Positions 42,099 to 52,000 of a DNA stretch of 64,000 nt are shown in pieces (position 1 is the first letter of the stretch; every line of letters begins with the position of its first letter). Origin of the DNA: Evansella sp041820985 (GTDB lineage: Bacteria; Bacillota; Bacilli; Bacillales; Salisediminibacteriaceae); assembly GCF_041820985.1 (NCBI RefSeq), contig NZ_JBGUAU010000018.1, forward strand, positions 56,151 to 120,150. Reading direction: 5' to 3'. Below the pieces are notes generated by a model, which was given only the letters and a program-made list of their open reading frames with translations, was not told the DNA's origin and searched no databases. The translations under genes were made by a program, and so were the position numbers.

Positions 42099-43265
42099 TT
42101 ATAAGTTCTCAATAAACAACCTCAATACATCAGCTCCACCGATGATTGTCCCTAGTGTACTTCCTAAGTTTGCTAAAATGACAATTAATAAAATACGAGT
42201 GACTTTATTACTCCAGAAACCTTTCACATTATAAACATCTTCGGATAACGTTTCAAAATCACGGACACTCGGTTTACGCATGTATGCTTGTACGGCACCA
42301 GCAAACCACCCTGCAGCCATTAGAGGATTTAATGAACTTAATGGTGCGACAAAAAAAGCCGTAATAATCGCAAGTGGATGTCCGAACCCAATAGCTACAC
42401 CTAGTGCGGAAAAGGAACCATTCCATAGAATCCAGCTTATCGTCTGTTGAAGTCCTGCTGATGGATTCGCATAAAATGTATAGGCAATGATACTAATGAT
42501 AATGATTGGAATCATCCAAGCGATAATTTTAGGTGCCTTAGATTTAGGAGGTCGCTTTGAAATCGCTTCTAAATCCTGCTCCTTTTTAATTTCTTCCTTA
42601 ATTCCCGGAACATGTGCAGCACCTAGGACAGCAACAATTTTTTGCCCTGGAGCTTCTTTAATTTTTTGTGCTAAATACTGATCTCGTTCATCAATCAATG
42701 GTACTTTTAACTTTGGAAAAGCTGTTGTAAATTCATCTAGCATGGAATGAAGCATATCTTGTGTTTTTAATTTTTCTAATTCTTCTTCCGATATTTTTTC
42801 ATTATTAAAAATGCTACCAATTATCACCATCAGGAGCTTTGCCTTACCCATAAATCCTATTCCATGCCATATACGTGCAAAGGTAATTTGAATATTTCGA
42901 TCTGCTAAAACAAGTTCCGCTCCAACTTCTTTTGCAGATTCAATTCCTTGAATCATTTCTTGACCAGGCTTAATCCCAAATTGCTTTGCCATCCTTTTTT
43001 GGAAGGACGAAACAAGTAGATTCATTAAAAGAAGTGTCGCTTTCTTCTCTTTAATTACTTTGAATATGTCCATATCCTTCCACTTTTTTCCTTCTACAAT
43101 GGATTGATATCTCTGCTCATCTAATTCCACACAAACCGAGTCAGGCTGCTCTGTTTCAATAACAGCCTTCACTTCTTCAGCACTTTTTTTTGATACATGT
43201 GCTGTTCCAATAAGTATGAACTCTTTATTATTAAGGTGTATTCTCGTAATATTTGCCTCTGACAT
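42099..43265 (-). CDS. TraB/PrgY-family membrane protein
   Basis: 388 aa. The N-terminal TraB domain has the catalytic-type motifs ILIGTAHVSKKSAEEV near residues 16-31 and AVLGAAHVPGI near 206-216, with VCVELDEQRY between (conserved Glu and Arg). The C-terminal part has about four helices. Family members include the pheromone-shutdown protein PrgY of enterococcal plasmids, and the fold is shared with Tiki proteases, so a metal-dependent peptidase role is possible. The start is ATG 43265 after AAGGGAGA; the longer frame lacks a site. Confidence 0.87.
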   Translation of the reverse strand: MSEANITRIHLNNKEFILIGTAHVSKKSAEEVKAVIETEQPDSVCVELDEQRYQSIVEGKKWKDMDIFKVIKEKKATLLLMNLLVSSFQKRMAKQFGIKPGQEMIQGIESAKEVGAELVLADRNIQITFARIWHGIGFMGKAKLLMVIIGSIFNNEKISEEELEKLKTQDMLHSMLDEFTTAFPKLKVPLIDERDQYLAQKIKEAPGQKIVAVLGAAHVPGIKEEIKKEQDLEAISKRPPKSKAPKIIAWMIPIIIISIIAYTFYANPSAGLQQTISWILWNGSFSALGVAIGFGHPLAIITAFFVAPLSSLNPLMAAGWFAGAVQAYMRKPSVRDFETLSEDVYNVKGFWSNKVTRILLIVILANLGSTLGTIIGGADVLRLFIENL

Positions 43266-43468
43266 ATGTATCTCCCTTACATCATTTCTTATATAGCATG
43301 TACTTAACATGTATTATTCTTCAATTATGAACTACATGATGAAAAATTACTATTCATTTTTTTCCTCTCCAAAGTAAGTCTTTCCAATTTGACTCTTAGA
43401 GAAAGAAACTCTTATAATTTACATTATAAGCTACTTGATTATAGTTTTACATTGGAGTGAGTATTGTT

Positions 43469-44641
43469 TTGGAATCAAAAAAAGCATTGCCTGTATTGTT
43501 TGCTGTCATGTTTCTCGTAATGGTAGGTTTCGGAATCATCATTCCCGTACTCCCTTTTTATGCTGAGAGCATGGGAGCAACACCAACTCAATTAGGACTT
43601 TTAATGGCTGTTTATTCTGTTATGCAGCTCCTATTTGCTCCTATGTGGGGGCGTATTTCCGATCGTTTTGGGCGAAAACCAGTAATGATGATTGGAATCT
43701 TTGGACTCGCCCTTTCTTTTTTCTTTATGGCAATATCCACTCAACTATGGATGCTGTTCGCCGCTAGAATCATCGGCGGATTTTTATCGTCAGCAAATAT
43801 GCCAACAGTTATGGCATATGTTGCAGATATAACGTCTGAAGATAATCGTGGTAAGGGAATGGGTATTATTGGTGCAGCGGTTGGTCTTGGGTTTATTTTT
43901 GGACCAGCAATTGGTGGGATTTTCTCGGAAACAGGTCTACATATTCCATTTTTACTTGCTGGAGCTTCCTCTATCTTAACCTTTTTCTTAGTGATGTTTG
44001 TTCTAAAAGAATCCTTAACTAGAAATGATACCCAAGCTGTTTTAACAAAAAAAGTACCATTACACAAAGCTGTAAAAGGACCCGTTTCCATTTTATATTT
44101 CCTACAATTATTCATTTCTGTATCGTTAGCTGGACTCGAAGCAACCTTTGCTTATTTTGCAGCGGAAAAAGCGGGGTTAGGGACAGTTGAATTAGGATAT
44201 GTCTTCATGATAATGGGATTTGCAGGAGCTCTTGTACAAGGTGGTCTAGTAGGCAGACTGACGAAAAGGTTTGGAGAAGGTATCGTTATTCAAATTGGAA
44301 TTATTATTTCTGCTATCGGTTTCTCTCTAATCTTACTAATAGACAACTTCACAACAGCAGCAATCTACTTAACTATATTTGGAATTGGGAATGGTTTTAT
44401 CCGTCCAAGTGTTTCAGCATTATTAACAAAAAAATCAACAACAGGACACGGAAGTACAACAGGACTTTTAGCTTCATTTGATTCAATGGGGAGAGTAATC
44501 GGTCCACCATTAGGTGGTCTGCTATTCTCTATCTCAATAGGTTTACCATATATAATTGGTATTCTTTTATCGATTGTTGCTTTCCTTTTATACCGTGTTT
44601 ATGCAAAGAATATAAACCAGTTGCAAGTGAAGGTGTCGTGA
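43469..44641 (+). CDS. MFS multidrug efflux transporter, DHA1 family
   Basis: 390 aa, 12 helices. Motif A appears as GRISDRFGRKPVMM near residues 57-70 and motif C as GAAVGLGFIFGPAIGG near 135-150; both are marks of proton-driven drug exporters related to TetA, Bmr and NorA. TTG 43469 is chosen because GGAGTGAG lies 7 nt upstream; GTG 43457 overlaps that site. It is followed by a terminator and a MarR-type gene on the same strand, a likely controller. Confidence 0.88.
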   Translation: MESKKALPVLFAVMFLVMVGFGIIIPVLPFYAESMGATPTQLGLLMAVYSVMQLLFAPMWGRISDRFGRKPVMMIGIFGLALSFFFMAISTQLWMLFAARIIGGFLSSANMPTVMAYVADITSEDNRGKGMGIIGAAVGLGFIFGPAIGGIFSETGLHIPFLLAGASSILTFFLVMFVLKESLTRNDTQAVLTKKVPLHKAVKGPVSILYFLQLFISVSLAGLEATFAYFAAEKAGLGTVELGYVFMIMGFAGALVQGGLVGRLTKRFGEGIVIQIGIIISAIGFSLILLIDNFTTAAIYLTIFGIGNGFIRPSVSALLTKKSTTGHGSTTGLLASFDSMGRVIGPPLGGLLFSISIGLPYIIGILLSIVAFLLYRVYAKNINQLQVKVS

Positions 44642-44647
44642 ATAAGA

Positions 44648-44680
44648 TAGGCACTGAATCTATATTTTTTTCAGTGCCTA
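44648..44680 (+). terminator. Terminator after the MFS gene
   Basis: TAGGCACTGAA and TTCAGTGCCTA form an 11-bp stem with a T-rich loop; T content after the stem is low. Confidence 0.7.
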
Positions 44681-44824
44681 TACTAAATTATAAGTATTCA
44701 TTTAGCTCCTTTAGATTATCTTTTAACTTAGTGAAGTAATTATTTGACTAGGAAATACCTATCCTTTATATTAAGAATTATATTTAGTACCTATAACAAT
44801 CAATTAATTTTGAGAGGTAAATTT

Positions 44825-45259
44825 ATGAATCTTTCTTTACAAGATTACATTAGTATTAAGATACATCAAACAGACCTACACCTTACTAGTTATATTAAAA
44901 ATAAGTTAGAAGCGCTAAACATAGCCCCTGAGCAAAACCTGGTTATGATGCTATTGTGGGAAAAAGATGGCCTAACGCAAAACCAAATATCTATCCGATT
45001 AAAAAAAGATAAAACAAACATTGCTCGGATGGCTTCAAACTTGGAACAAAAAGGATTTATTTCAAGAGTGCAATGCCAAAATGATCGCCGTTCTATCAAA
45101 TTATTTTTGACTTCTAGAGGCAAAGAACTTGGTGAAAAAGTAATTCCAATTGCTGAATCTTTTCATGAAATGGTAGTAAAAGATATTTCAAAGGAAGAAT
45201 TAGAGCAGCTAGAAAAAACCTTAGCAAAAATAAGTAAAAATGTAGACTGTTTATATTAA
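44825..45259 (+). CDS. MarR-family transcriptional regulator
   Basis: 144 aa winged helix. GLTQNQISIRLKKDKTNIARMASNLEQKGFISRVQCQNDRRSIKLFLT spans the recognition helix and wing (about residues 53-100). The start is ATG 44825 after GAGAGGTAA. It may control the upstream MFS gene or the downstream FAD protein; MarR repressors often respond to oxidants or aromatic compounds. Confidence 0.87.
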   Translation: MNLSLQDYISIKIHQTDLHLTSYIKNKLEALNIAPEQNLVMMLLWEKDGLTQNQISIRLKKDKTNIARMASNLEQKGFISRVQCQNDRRSIKLFLTSRGKELGEKVIPIAESFHEMVVKDISKEELEQLEKTLAKISKNVDCLY

Positions 45260-45396
45260 GTAAGCAGTTTATTTCCTCTCTACTAGTTGCTATATCAACT
45301 TATTCTCCAATATTAGTTGCTACTACAACAAAAAAGATTCATTTCATGAAAAGTTCAATAAATCTATCTAATTCTTACAAATGGAGGTTTTAACAA

Positions 45397-45960
45397 ATGT
45401 ATGATGTAGTAATTATTGGTGCTGGTCCTGCTGGTGCAAGTGCCGCAATCTTCACTTCTAAAGCTGGTAAAAAAACACTTTTAATCGACAGTGAAAAAAG
45501 TCTGACAAAACGAGCTTGGGTGGAAAATCACTATGGCGTGGAAGGCATCGATGGTCCGGCACTACTTGAAAAAGGAATAAATCAAGCAACGAAGTTAGGA
45601 ACAGATTTTACTATAGATACTGTAGTAAATATTGTGAAAGAAGATGACTTCTTTAGTGTTGAAACCGAAAGTAATAGCGTTGTCCAAGCAAAACATGTTC
45701 TCCTTGCAACTGGAGTCTTAGCTGATCTAGCTGAAAAAGTCGGCTTAAAAGTTATTCCAGGTACAGAACCAAGAATTAAATCGAACATTAAAGTTGATTC
45801 TGAAGGAAAAACAAATATTAATGGTATATGGGCAGCAGGAACTGTGGCAGGAGTTAGTGTTCATACTATCGTTACTGCTGGACATGGTGCTGCAGTTGCG
45901 ATCAATATCATTAGTGAAATCAATGGTGAACGTTACGTTGATCACGATTTATTAACATAA
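45397..45960 (+). CDS. Half-size FAD-dependent oxidoreductase (thioredoxin reductase-like)
   Basis: 187 aa. The FAD-binding GAGPAGASAA near residues 8-17 and the C-terminal GIWAAGTVAG near 143-152 correspond to the ends of the FAD domain of TrxB-type proteins. The NADPH-binding domain and CxxC redox pair of a full-length (about 310 aa) thioredoxin reductase are absent: the chain goes from LLATGVLAD straight to the final FAD block. It starts with a good ribosome site (GGAGG) and has no frameshift sign, so it is a real short protein. It follows the MarR gene by 137 bp. Confidence 0.82.
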   Translation: MYDVVIIGAGPAGASAAIFTSKAGKKTLLIDSEKSLTKRAWVENHYGVEGIDGPALLEKGINQATKLGTDFTIDTVVNIVKEDDFFSVETESNSVVQAKHVLLATGVLADLAEKVGLKVIPGTEPRIKSNIKVDSEGKTNINGIWAAGTVAGVSVHTIVTAGHGAAVAINIISEINGERYVDHDLLT

Positions 45961-46030
45961 TAAAGAAGTTGCCTAATGATTTTAAGTAGCTCCGTTTAGA
46001 GGGAGAAATCTAAAAATTATACAGCAAGAA

Positions 46031-46270
46031 GAGGCTGGGTCATAACGAAAGTGTAACATTGAAAAGACGAACGATAGGTAACCTTAGCGGAGGAAATATA
46101 CGAAGACTCCGGCGGGATTAAAATGTAAGGGTGAGACCCCAAGAGTGCTTAAGCGCTCGGCGGCTCACCAGCCGCCCGCGGAAAGCGAAGTATATTTCTG
46201 CAGCGAATAGTATACCAAGATTCATTTCGTTCGGATTTCTCTTTACTGAAAACACTTTTGTTCCAGCCTC
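46031..46270. repeat. Family D repeat with inverted ends (GAGGCTGG...CCAGCCTC)
   Basis: 240 bp. Ends are inverted: GAGGCTGG and CCAGCCTC, with AAAGTGT and ACACTTTT inside them. The inner part has GGTGAGACCCC, GGCGGCTCACC and CCGCGGAAAGCG with high G/C. This type is widespread in Bacillaceae. It fills much of the 712-bp gap 45961-46672. Confidence 0.7.
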
Positions 46271-46484
46271 TTTTATCATGAAACATATTTCATACACAGC
46301 TAATTAGCTCATGTTTATTACGTTCATATTCTGCTTATTTTTAGAGATTACTGGAAAATTTTATGGTCTAATTAAATAGTAAAGCCTTTAATTGTGAAGA
46401 AATGCTCTTAAGCTGAACGGAACCGATGGAGAAAATTGATTTTTGCAGCATACGAAGTTTTCCCTTTAATCTAATGATTTAGGT

Positions 46485-46580
46485 ACCTTCTTTATATTAT
46501 CTGAAAATACTCGTATCAATATGTAGATAAACAATCTAGTATTACTCACTTTGTTGTTTGAATTCCATTGGCGATTTATT
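46485..46580. repeat. Family B repeat fragment, reverse orientation
   Basis: CTGAAAATACTCGTATC, AGTATTACTCACTTTGTTG and GAATTCCATTGGC in reverse order of family B. Its end touches the aspA promoter. Confidence 0.5.
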
Positions 46581-46607
46581 TGTGTTCTTTTTCATAAGCG
46601 ATATAAT
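46580..46607 (+). promoter_or_regulatory. Possible sigma-A promoter of aspA
   Basis: TTGTGT (46580-46585), 16-bp spacer, TATAAT (46602-46607), 65 bp before the aspA start. Confidence 0.45.
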
Positions 46608-46672
46608 TTAGGACAAAATAATAAATAAAACGAAAGTATTTTCTCATCCATTTGAATCTAAAGGAGAATAGT

Positions 46673-48055
46673 ATGAATTCATCTGACCAATATCGTATTG
46701 AAAAGGATACACTAGGTAATATTAAAATTCCTTCTTCAGCCTACTATGGTTCTCAAACTCAACGTGCTATTGATAATTTTCAAATTAGTGGAATAAAACT
46801 TCCACGAGCTTTCATTAAAGCACAGGGAATAATTAAAGCGTCCGCCGCTATCACAAATATGGAATTAGGTTCTCTTTCTAAGGAAATTGGCAAAGCTATT
46901 GTACAAGCCTCAGAAGAAGTGATTGACGGAAAATGGGATGATCAATTTCTCGTTGATGTTTATCAAGCCGGAGCTGGAACTTCTCAAAATATGAATGCGA
47001 ATGAAGTAATTGCCAATCGCGCAACAGAGCTACTAGGAAAAAATTACAATAAACGAATACATCCAAATGACCACGTAAATATGTCTCAATCAACGAATGA
47101 TACTTTCCCATCCGCATTGCATATTGCCACTCTCGAGTTAATGAATGAGAAACTACTTCCTTCTTTATCAAAATTGCAGCAATCTCTCCATTGTAAATCT
47201 GGAGAATTTATGAACATATTAAAAACTGGTCGAACTCATTTACACGATGCAGTGCCAATGAGACTAGGTCAGGAATTTTTAGGCTACGCGGGTACAATAA
47301 AGGTAGTGTATGATCAATTGGATGAATCCCAAGACAAATTATATGAAATAGGGTTAGGTGGCAATGCAATTGGAACTACAGTGAATCTTAATCCTGATTA
47401 TATTCCTAAAGTAATATCCGAGGTTTCGAAACGTACAGGGCTTCCATTTCGCGAACCAGATAACTTATTCAGTTTTATGCAGAATCGAAATGCAGTTATC
47501 CATATCATGATGAATTTAAAAGAACTGGCTATTCATTTAATCAAAATTACGAGTGATCTTCGATTATTAAGTTCAGGTCCTAGAACAGGATTTGCAGAAA
47601 TAACATTGCCCTCTGTCCAGCCTGGTTCTACGATTATGCCTGGTAAAGTAAACCCTGCCATTTTAGAAATGACACATATGGTTTGTTGCCAAATAATTGG
47701 CTATGAATCTGCCGTATCCACTGCTGGACATGGTAGCCAGTTGGAGATTAATGTAATGATGCCTTTAATTGCATACAATCTTCTTCATTCTATTGAAATT
47801 TTTGCAAATGCAATCACCACATTAACTTTAAAGTGTATTGATGGTATTCAGGCAGATAAACAAATGTGTAATAAATGGATGGAATCAAGTTTATCCTTAG
47901 TCACAGGAACAAGCTCATTATTAGGTTATGATTTAGCTTCTCAAATTGGAAAGCAAGCAGATGAAGAAAAGAAAACAATAAAACAGGTCTTACAAGAAAG
48001 AGGATTATATACTGCTGATATCGAAAATGCTATTGATCCTAAAGGAATGGTATAA
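46673..48055 (+). CDS. aspA: Aspartate ammonia-lyase (aspartase)
   Basis: 460 aa, fumarase/aspartase superfamily. Converts L-aspartate to fumarate and ammonia. The family signature is QPGSTIMPGKVNPAILEM near residues 314-331; the loop TSQNMNANEVIANRA is near 105-119. The LRLLSSGPRTGFAEI block is as in aspartases (class II fumarases have a different block there), so aspartase is preferred over fumarase. ATG 46673 follows AAAGGAGA. Monocistronic with a terminator. Confidence 0.88.
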   Translation: MNSSDQYRIEKDTLGNIKIPSSAYYGSQTQRAIDNFQISGIKLPRAFIKAQGIIKASAAITNMELGSLSKEIGKAIVQASEEVIDGKWDDQFLVDVYQAGAGTSQNMNANEVIANRATELLGKNYNKRIHPNDHVNMSQSTNDTFPSALHIATLELMNEKLLPSLSKLQQSLHCKSGEFMNILKTGRTHLHDAVPMRLGQEFLGYAGTIKVVYDQLDESQDKLYEIGLGGNAIGTTVNLNPDYIPKVISEVSKRTGLPFREPDNLFSFMQNRNAVIHIMMNLKELAIHLIKITSDLRLLSSGPRTGFAEITLPSVQPGSTIMPGKVNPAILEMTHMVCCQIIGYESAVSTAGHGSQLEINVMMPLIAYNLLHSIEIFANAITTLTLKCIDGIQADKQMCNKWMESSLSLVTGTSSLLGYDLASQIGKQADEEKKTIKQVLQERGLYTADIENAIDPKGMV

Positions 48056-48098
48056 ATTATCCATATGTTCCAATAACCTTTATAATGTATATGGAAAA

Positions 48099-48128
48099 AG
48101 AGTTGCAAAACCAGGCAACTCTTTTTTT
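48099..48128 (+). terminator. Terminator after aspA
   Basis: AGAGTTGC and GCAACTCT form an 8-bp stem followed by seven T. Confidence 0.9.
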
Positions 48129-48134
48129 GTGTTA

Positions 48135-48833
48135 TTATTTTTCTTTAAAATCTAATGAAATAACTTTATTTGTAGCTGGATTATACGTAATATTCGCTTG
48201 TAATTTCATTTTTTGTTGTGTCATTGGTGATTGAAGATTAAACTCATATACATCTTTCACCTGATTTTGAGAGACTTCTGTTGATTCAATAAATTGAAAA
48301 TCTGTAATGATATATCCCGGATAGGCTGGTTGCACCACTCCTGTTAAATAATTCCCCCAAGTACCAACATGTTCTTCCATAGATGTTGTTGGAATTATTT
48401 CTACAGATATCACACCTTCATTTACATTAGCTCCCAATGCTTCAAATGCCTTGCGATGCAAGTTAATATTGTTTGCACCAAAATTTGGAACTCTATCTAC
48501 AATTAAAACTGTAATTTCTTTTTGATCAGGTAAAGAGAGGTTTTTAACTGTTACCTTTTCACCACATTGAATGGTAGAGTGATCTCCAACAGCTGCTGTC
48601 ATGTATTTATTCTGAGACCAAGGAATTCCACACTGCGTTACTTGACCACCTTCCGTCCACATGGCTTGACCTGTTGTAGGTTGCTGTCTATACATGATGT
48701 GAGGATTTCCCATGTAAGGATATGCTATATAATGTGGATTATAATAATCATGATTTGGATAATAGGCATAAGGATTTTCTTGTGGTTTCCCATATGGATT
48801 TACATTTGGTAAAAAAGAAGAATAATAATTCAT
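48135..48833 (-). CDS. Double-psi beta-barrel (RlpA/expansin-like) protein with Tyr/Pro/Asn-rich start
   Basis: 232 aa. Residues 1-50 are rich in Tyr, Pro and Asn (QENPYAYYPNHDYYNPHY), the kind of low-complexity start seen in spore-coat-type proteins. No signal peptide is seen. Residues about 57-140 form a DPBB domain (MWTEGGQVTQCGIPW and VLIVDRVPNFGANNINLHRKAF). The C-terminal part (about 165-232) is a small domain found in other Bacillus proteins. No obvious catalytic Asp pair was confirmed. A spore-surface role is inferred from composition only. Confidence 0.75.
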   Translation of the reverse strand: MNYYSSFLPNVNPYGKPQENPYAYYPNHDYYNPHYIAYPYMGNPHIMYRQQPTTGQAMWTEGGQVTQCGIPWSQNKYMTAAVGDHSTIQCGEKVTVKNLSLPDQKEITVLIVDRVPNFGANNINLHRKAFEALGANVNEGVISVEIIPTTSMEEHVGTWGNYLTGVVQPAYPGYIITDFQFIESTEVSQNQVKDVYEFNLQSPMTQQKMKLQANITYNPATNKVISLDFKEK

Positions 48834-48981
48834 TCGTAAGTTCCCTCCTGTTTTATCAACCTTCCATACTGTATGTTTCAAAATGGTTGACCTGTGACAA
48901 ATATCTACGTAGTATTTTTTACTGTTGATAGAATCAATTGTTAGAACATACATACGAAAATGTTTAAAGTTATCAAATAAA

Positions 48982-49023
48982 AAGCTAGAAAAGAAGCCAG
49001 TTGAGCGGCTCTTCTCTAGCTTT
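48982..49023 (-). terminator. Terminator after the RND pump gene
   Basis: AAGCTAGA-AAGA-GCC and GGC-TCTT-TCTAGCTT form a stem with small mismatches; the minus strand continues TTTTTATTTG. Confidence 0.75.
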
Positions 49024-49054
49024 AGCTTTATGTTAACAAAGCATTTTTTTACTT

Positions 49055-52000
49055 TTACTCATTATCTTTATTTCTTCTATTACGGTCTCGATTCAGAACA
49101 TCTTCTAATATATCCAACAGCTCATCTCGAGATAAACCATTGTCATTATCATTTGAGCTTTCTTTTCTATCTGATAATGAATCGTCATTCTCGTCCACAC
49201 TGCTTGCTTTCTTTTCTTCTTCGGCAACATTGTGATAATACTCTGAACGGTCAATTTCACGCTCATCGTCTAGCAAAGTTTCGTCCACTTCATAATCTGT
49301 ACTTTCTTCTGCTTGTTCTATATAGCGACGCTGACTTCGAGGAGGTAGCATAGTAAACTCCTCACTTCGTTCCCCAACTTCATCATCTCTTCCCATATAT
49401 TTCTCATCAATTAAATACGCAGGAACTAGTTGGCCATCTGGCGTTACATATTTTCGATTTAAGTGTCTTGTTTCTTTATCAAAGAAACTATAAATTACTG
49501 GGATAAAGAATAGTGTTAAGAATGTGGAACTAATTAAACCTCCAATTACAGTAATTGCCATTGGTTGTTGAATTTCTGCACCTTCCCCCATTCCTAATGC
49601 TAATGGAACTAGACCTAAAATCGTTGTTACAGATGTCATTAAGATAGGTCTAGCACGATCTTTAACTCCTTCAACAATAGCATCATAGGTACGCATTCCT
49701 GCTTCTTTCTTTTTATTGATGTAATCTACTAATACAATGGCATTGTTTACAACTATACCTGCCAGTACGATCAAACCAATAAATGCCATGACACTTAACG
49801 GAGTTAACGTAACAGTAAGTCCTATCGCTACTCCAACAACGACTAATGGAACACTGAACATAATAACAAAAGGATATTTAAATGACTCAAATTGTGCTGC
49901 TAACACTAAATAAACGAACACGAGTGCTAATATTAATGCCATTGTTAAATCGCCTATAGCATCTTGCATCATTTGATCATCACCTGTAAAGGAAACAGTT
50001 GTTTCAGTTGGAATATTCATGTCGTCAATAGTTGATCGAACTAGTTGAGACATTTCTCCTAAGTTATATTGATTCCCATAATGAAGTGTAAACTGAACAG
50101 AAGACTCTTGGTTAATCCTATTAATTGTTACTGGACCTTCCCCTTCCACTATATCTACTATTTCATTTAGAGCTACGAATTGCCCAGTTTGACTAAGAAG
50201 CAATAAACCTTCCACTGCCTCTATGGTACTTATAAATTCTTCTCCATAGCGCACATGAACTTCATATATTTCATTTTCTTCTGTTACAATTTGTGTTGCT
50301 AGTGCCCCGTTCATTTTCTCTCGAACCATTTGTGCCACTTGGGCTGGAACAAAACCATACTGTCTTGCTGCTTCACCATCAACAAAAAATTGAATTTCTG
50401 TAACGGTATCAGTTAACCCATTGGAAACTTCATGAAATTCCCTCATATCCTCAAATTCTTCCGATAACGCAAACACAACTTCTTCTAATCTGATAGGGTC
50501 AGCATCCGTAACATTAAACGTGATTGTGTTCGGAGCATTGCCCATCATAGCCTGTTGCTGTATAGAAACCTCTGCATCTGGTGCAGCTCGTTCTATATCC
50601 CGACGAATTGAATCGCCAAATTCAATCGTAGAAAGATTTCGATCTGCTAATGACACCATCGTTACAAAAATGGAAGCTTCATGAGATCCAGAGCTACCAA
50701 AGAGCATTGCCTCTGGACCTCCACCAGCACCAATGGTACTCATGTAATGTAATATATCACGTTCGTCATCCAAAACATCCTCGATATTTTCTACGGCTGC
50801 AAGAGTTTCCTCTAGTGGTGTACCTCTCTCCATTTCAATCTCAATTTGAAAGAAGCCTTCATCCGTAGCTGGAATGAATTCTGTTCCAACTTGAGTGACT
50901 CCAAATGCACCTGCCACTAACAATAAAAATGTAATTGTTAGTACTCCAGCCCGGTGTTTTAATGACCATGTAATCGACTTACTAATAGTTCGAATAAAAG
51001 CACTTTTCTGACGTTTTTCTTCTAAGTTTTCTATCGGAGTCTTTAGTAATCGACTTGCAACCATAGGCACAACTGTAAGTGCAACTGCAAGAGATGCTAA
51101 TAAGCTAAAAGAAACGGTTAACGCAAACTCCATAAATATCTCACCGACGATACCTGAAATAAATACCACAGGTAAGAAAACAGAAATGGTAGTTAGTGTG
51201 GAAGCGGTAATGGCTCCCCCTACCTCTTTTGTTCCATCAAAGGCAGCAGATTTTGGATCTTTATTCATAGATAAATGTCGATATATATTCTCAATAACAA
51301 CAATAGAGTTATCTACGAGCATCCCAATACCCAGTGCTAAACCACCTAGCGTCATTATATTTAACGAAAGATTGGTAAAGTAAATTAATACAAACGTAAC
51401 AATGACAGAAAAAGGAATCGCAATTCCAATTATCAATGGAGTTTTCAAGCTACGTAAGAAAGCAAAAAGAACAAGAATTGCAAATAACCCACCAACAATT
51501 AGTGCAGTTGAAACACTTGAAATTGCTTCCTGAACGTATTCTCCCTGATCAAAGAGGATCGCTACTTCTATATCGCTAAATTTATTTTCATCGAGTAGTT
51601 CACTAAGTCGATCATTAAACTGTGTTGATACCTGTGCGAGGTTTGCATCAGACTGTTGTTGAACACTCATCATAATGGCAGGTTCTTGGTTTGTTCGTGT
51701 AATAGCACCTTCATTATCAGAAATGATATCAACGCTTGCAATATCGGCCACTGTAATTTCATCCCCTGTTTCTGGGTCTACAGTCAAAACAATCGTTTCA
51801 ATATCTTCCATACTCGTCATTTCAAACAATACGCGTGTTGTATACTTAAGATCATTACTCTCCACCAAACCACCAGGAGCAGTGACATTATGGGCTTGAA
51901 TCATTTGAATAACAGTTGATTGATCAAGTCCGTATTCTTCTAATGCATATTGATCTAGTTCAACTATTATCTCATCTACAGATTCTCCGGTTATATCAAT

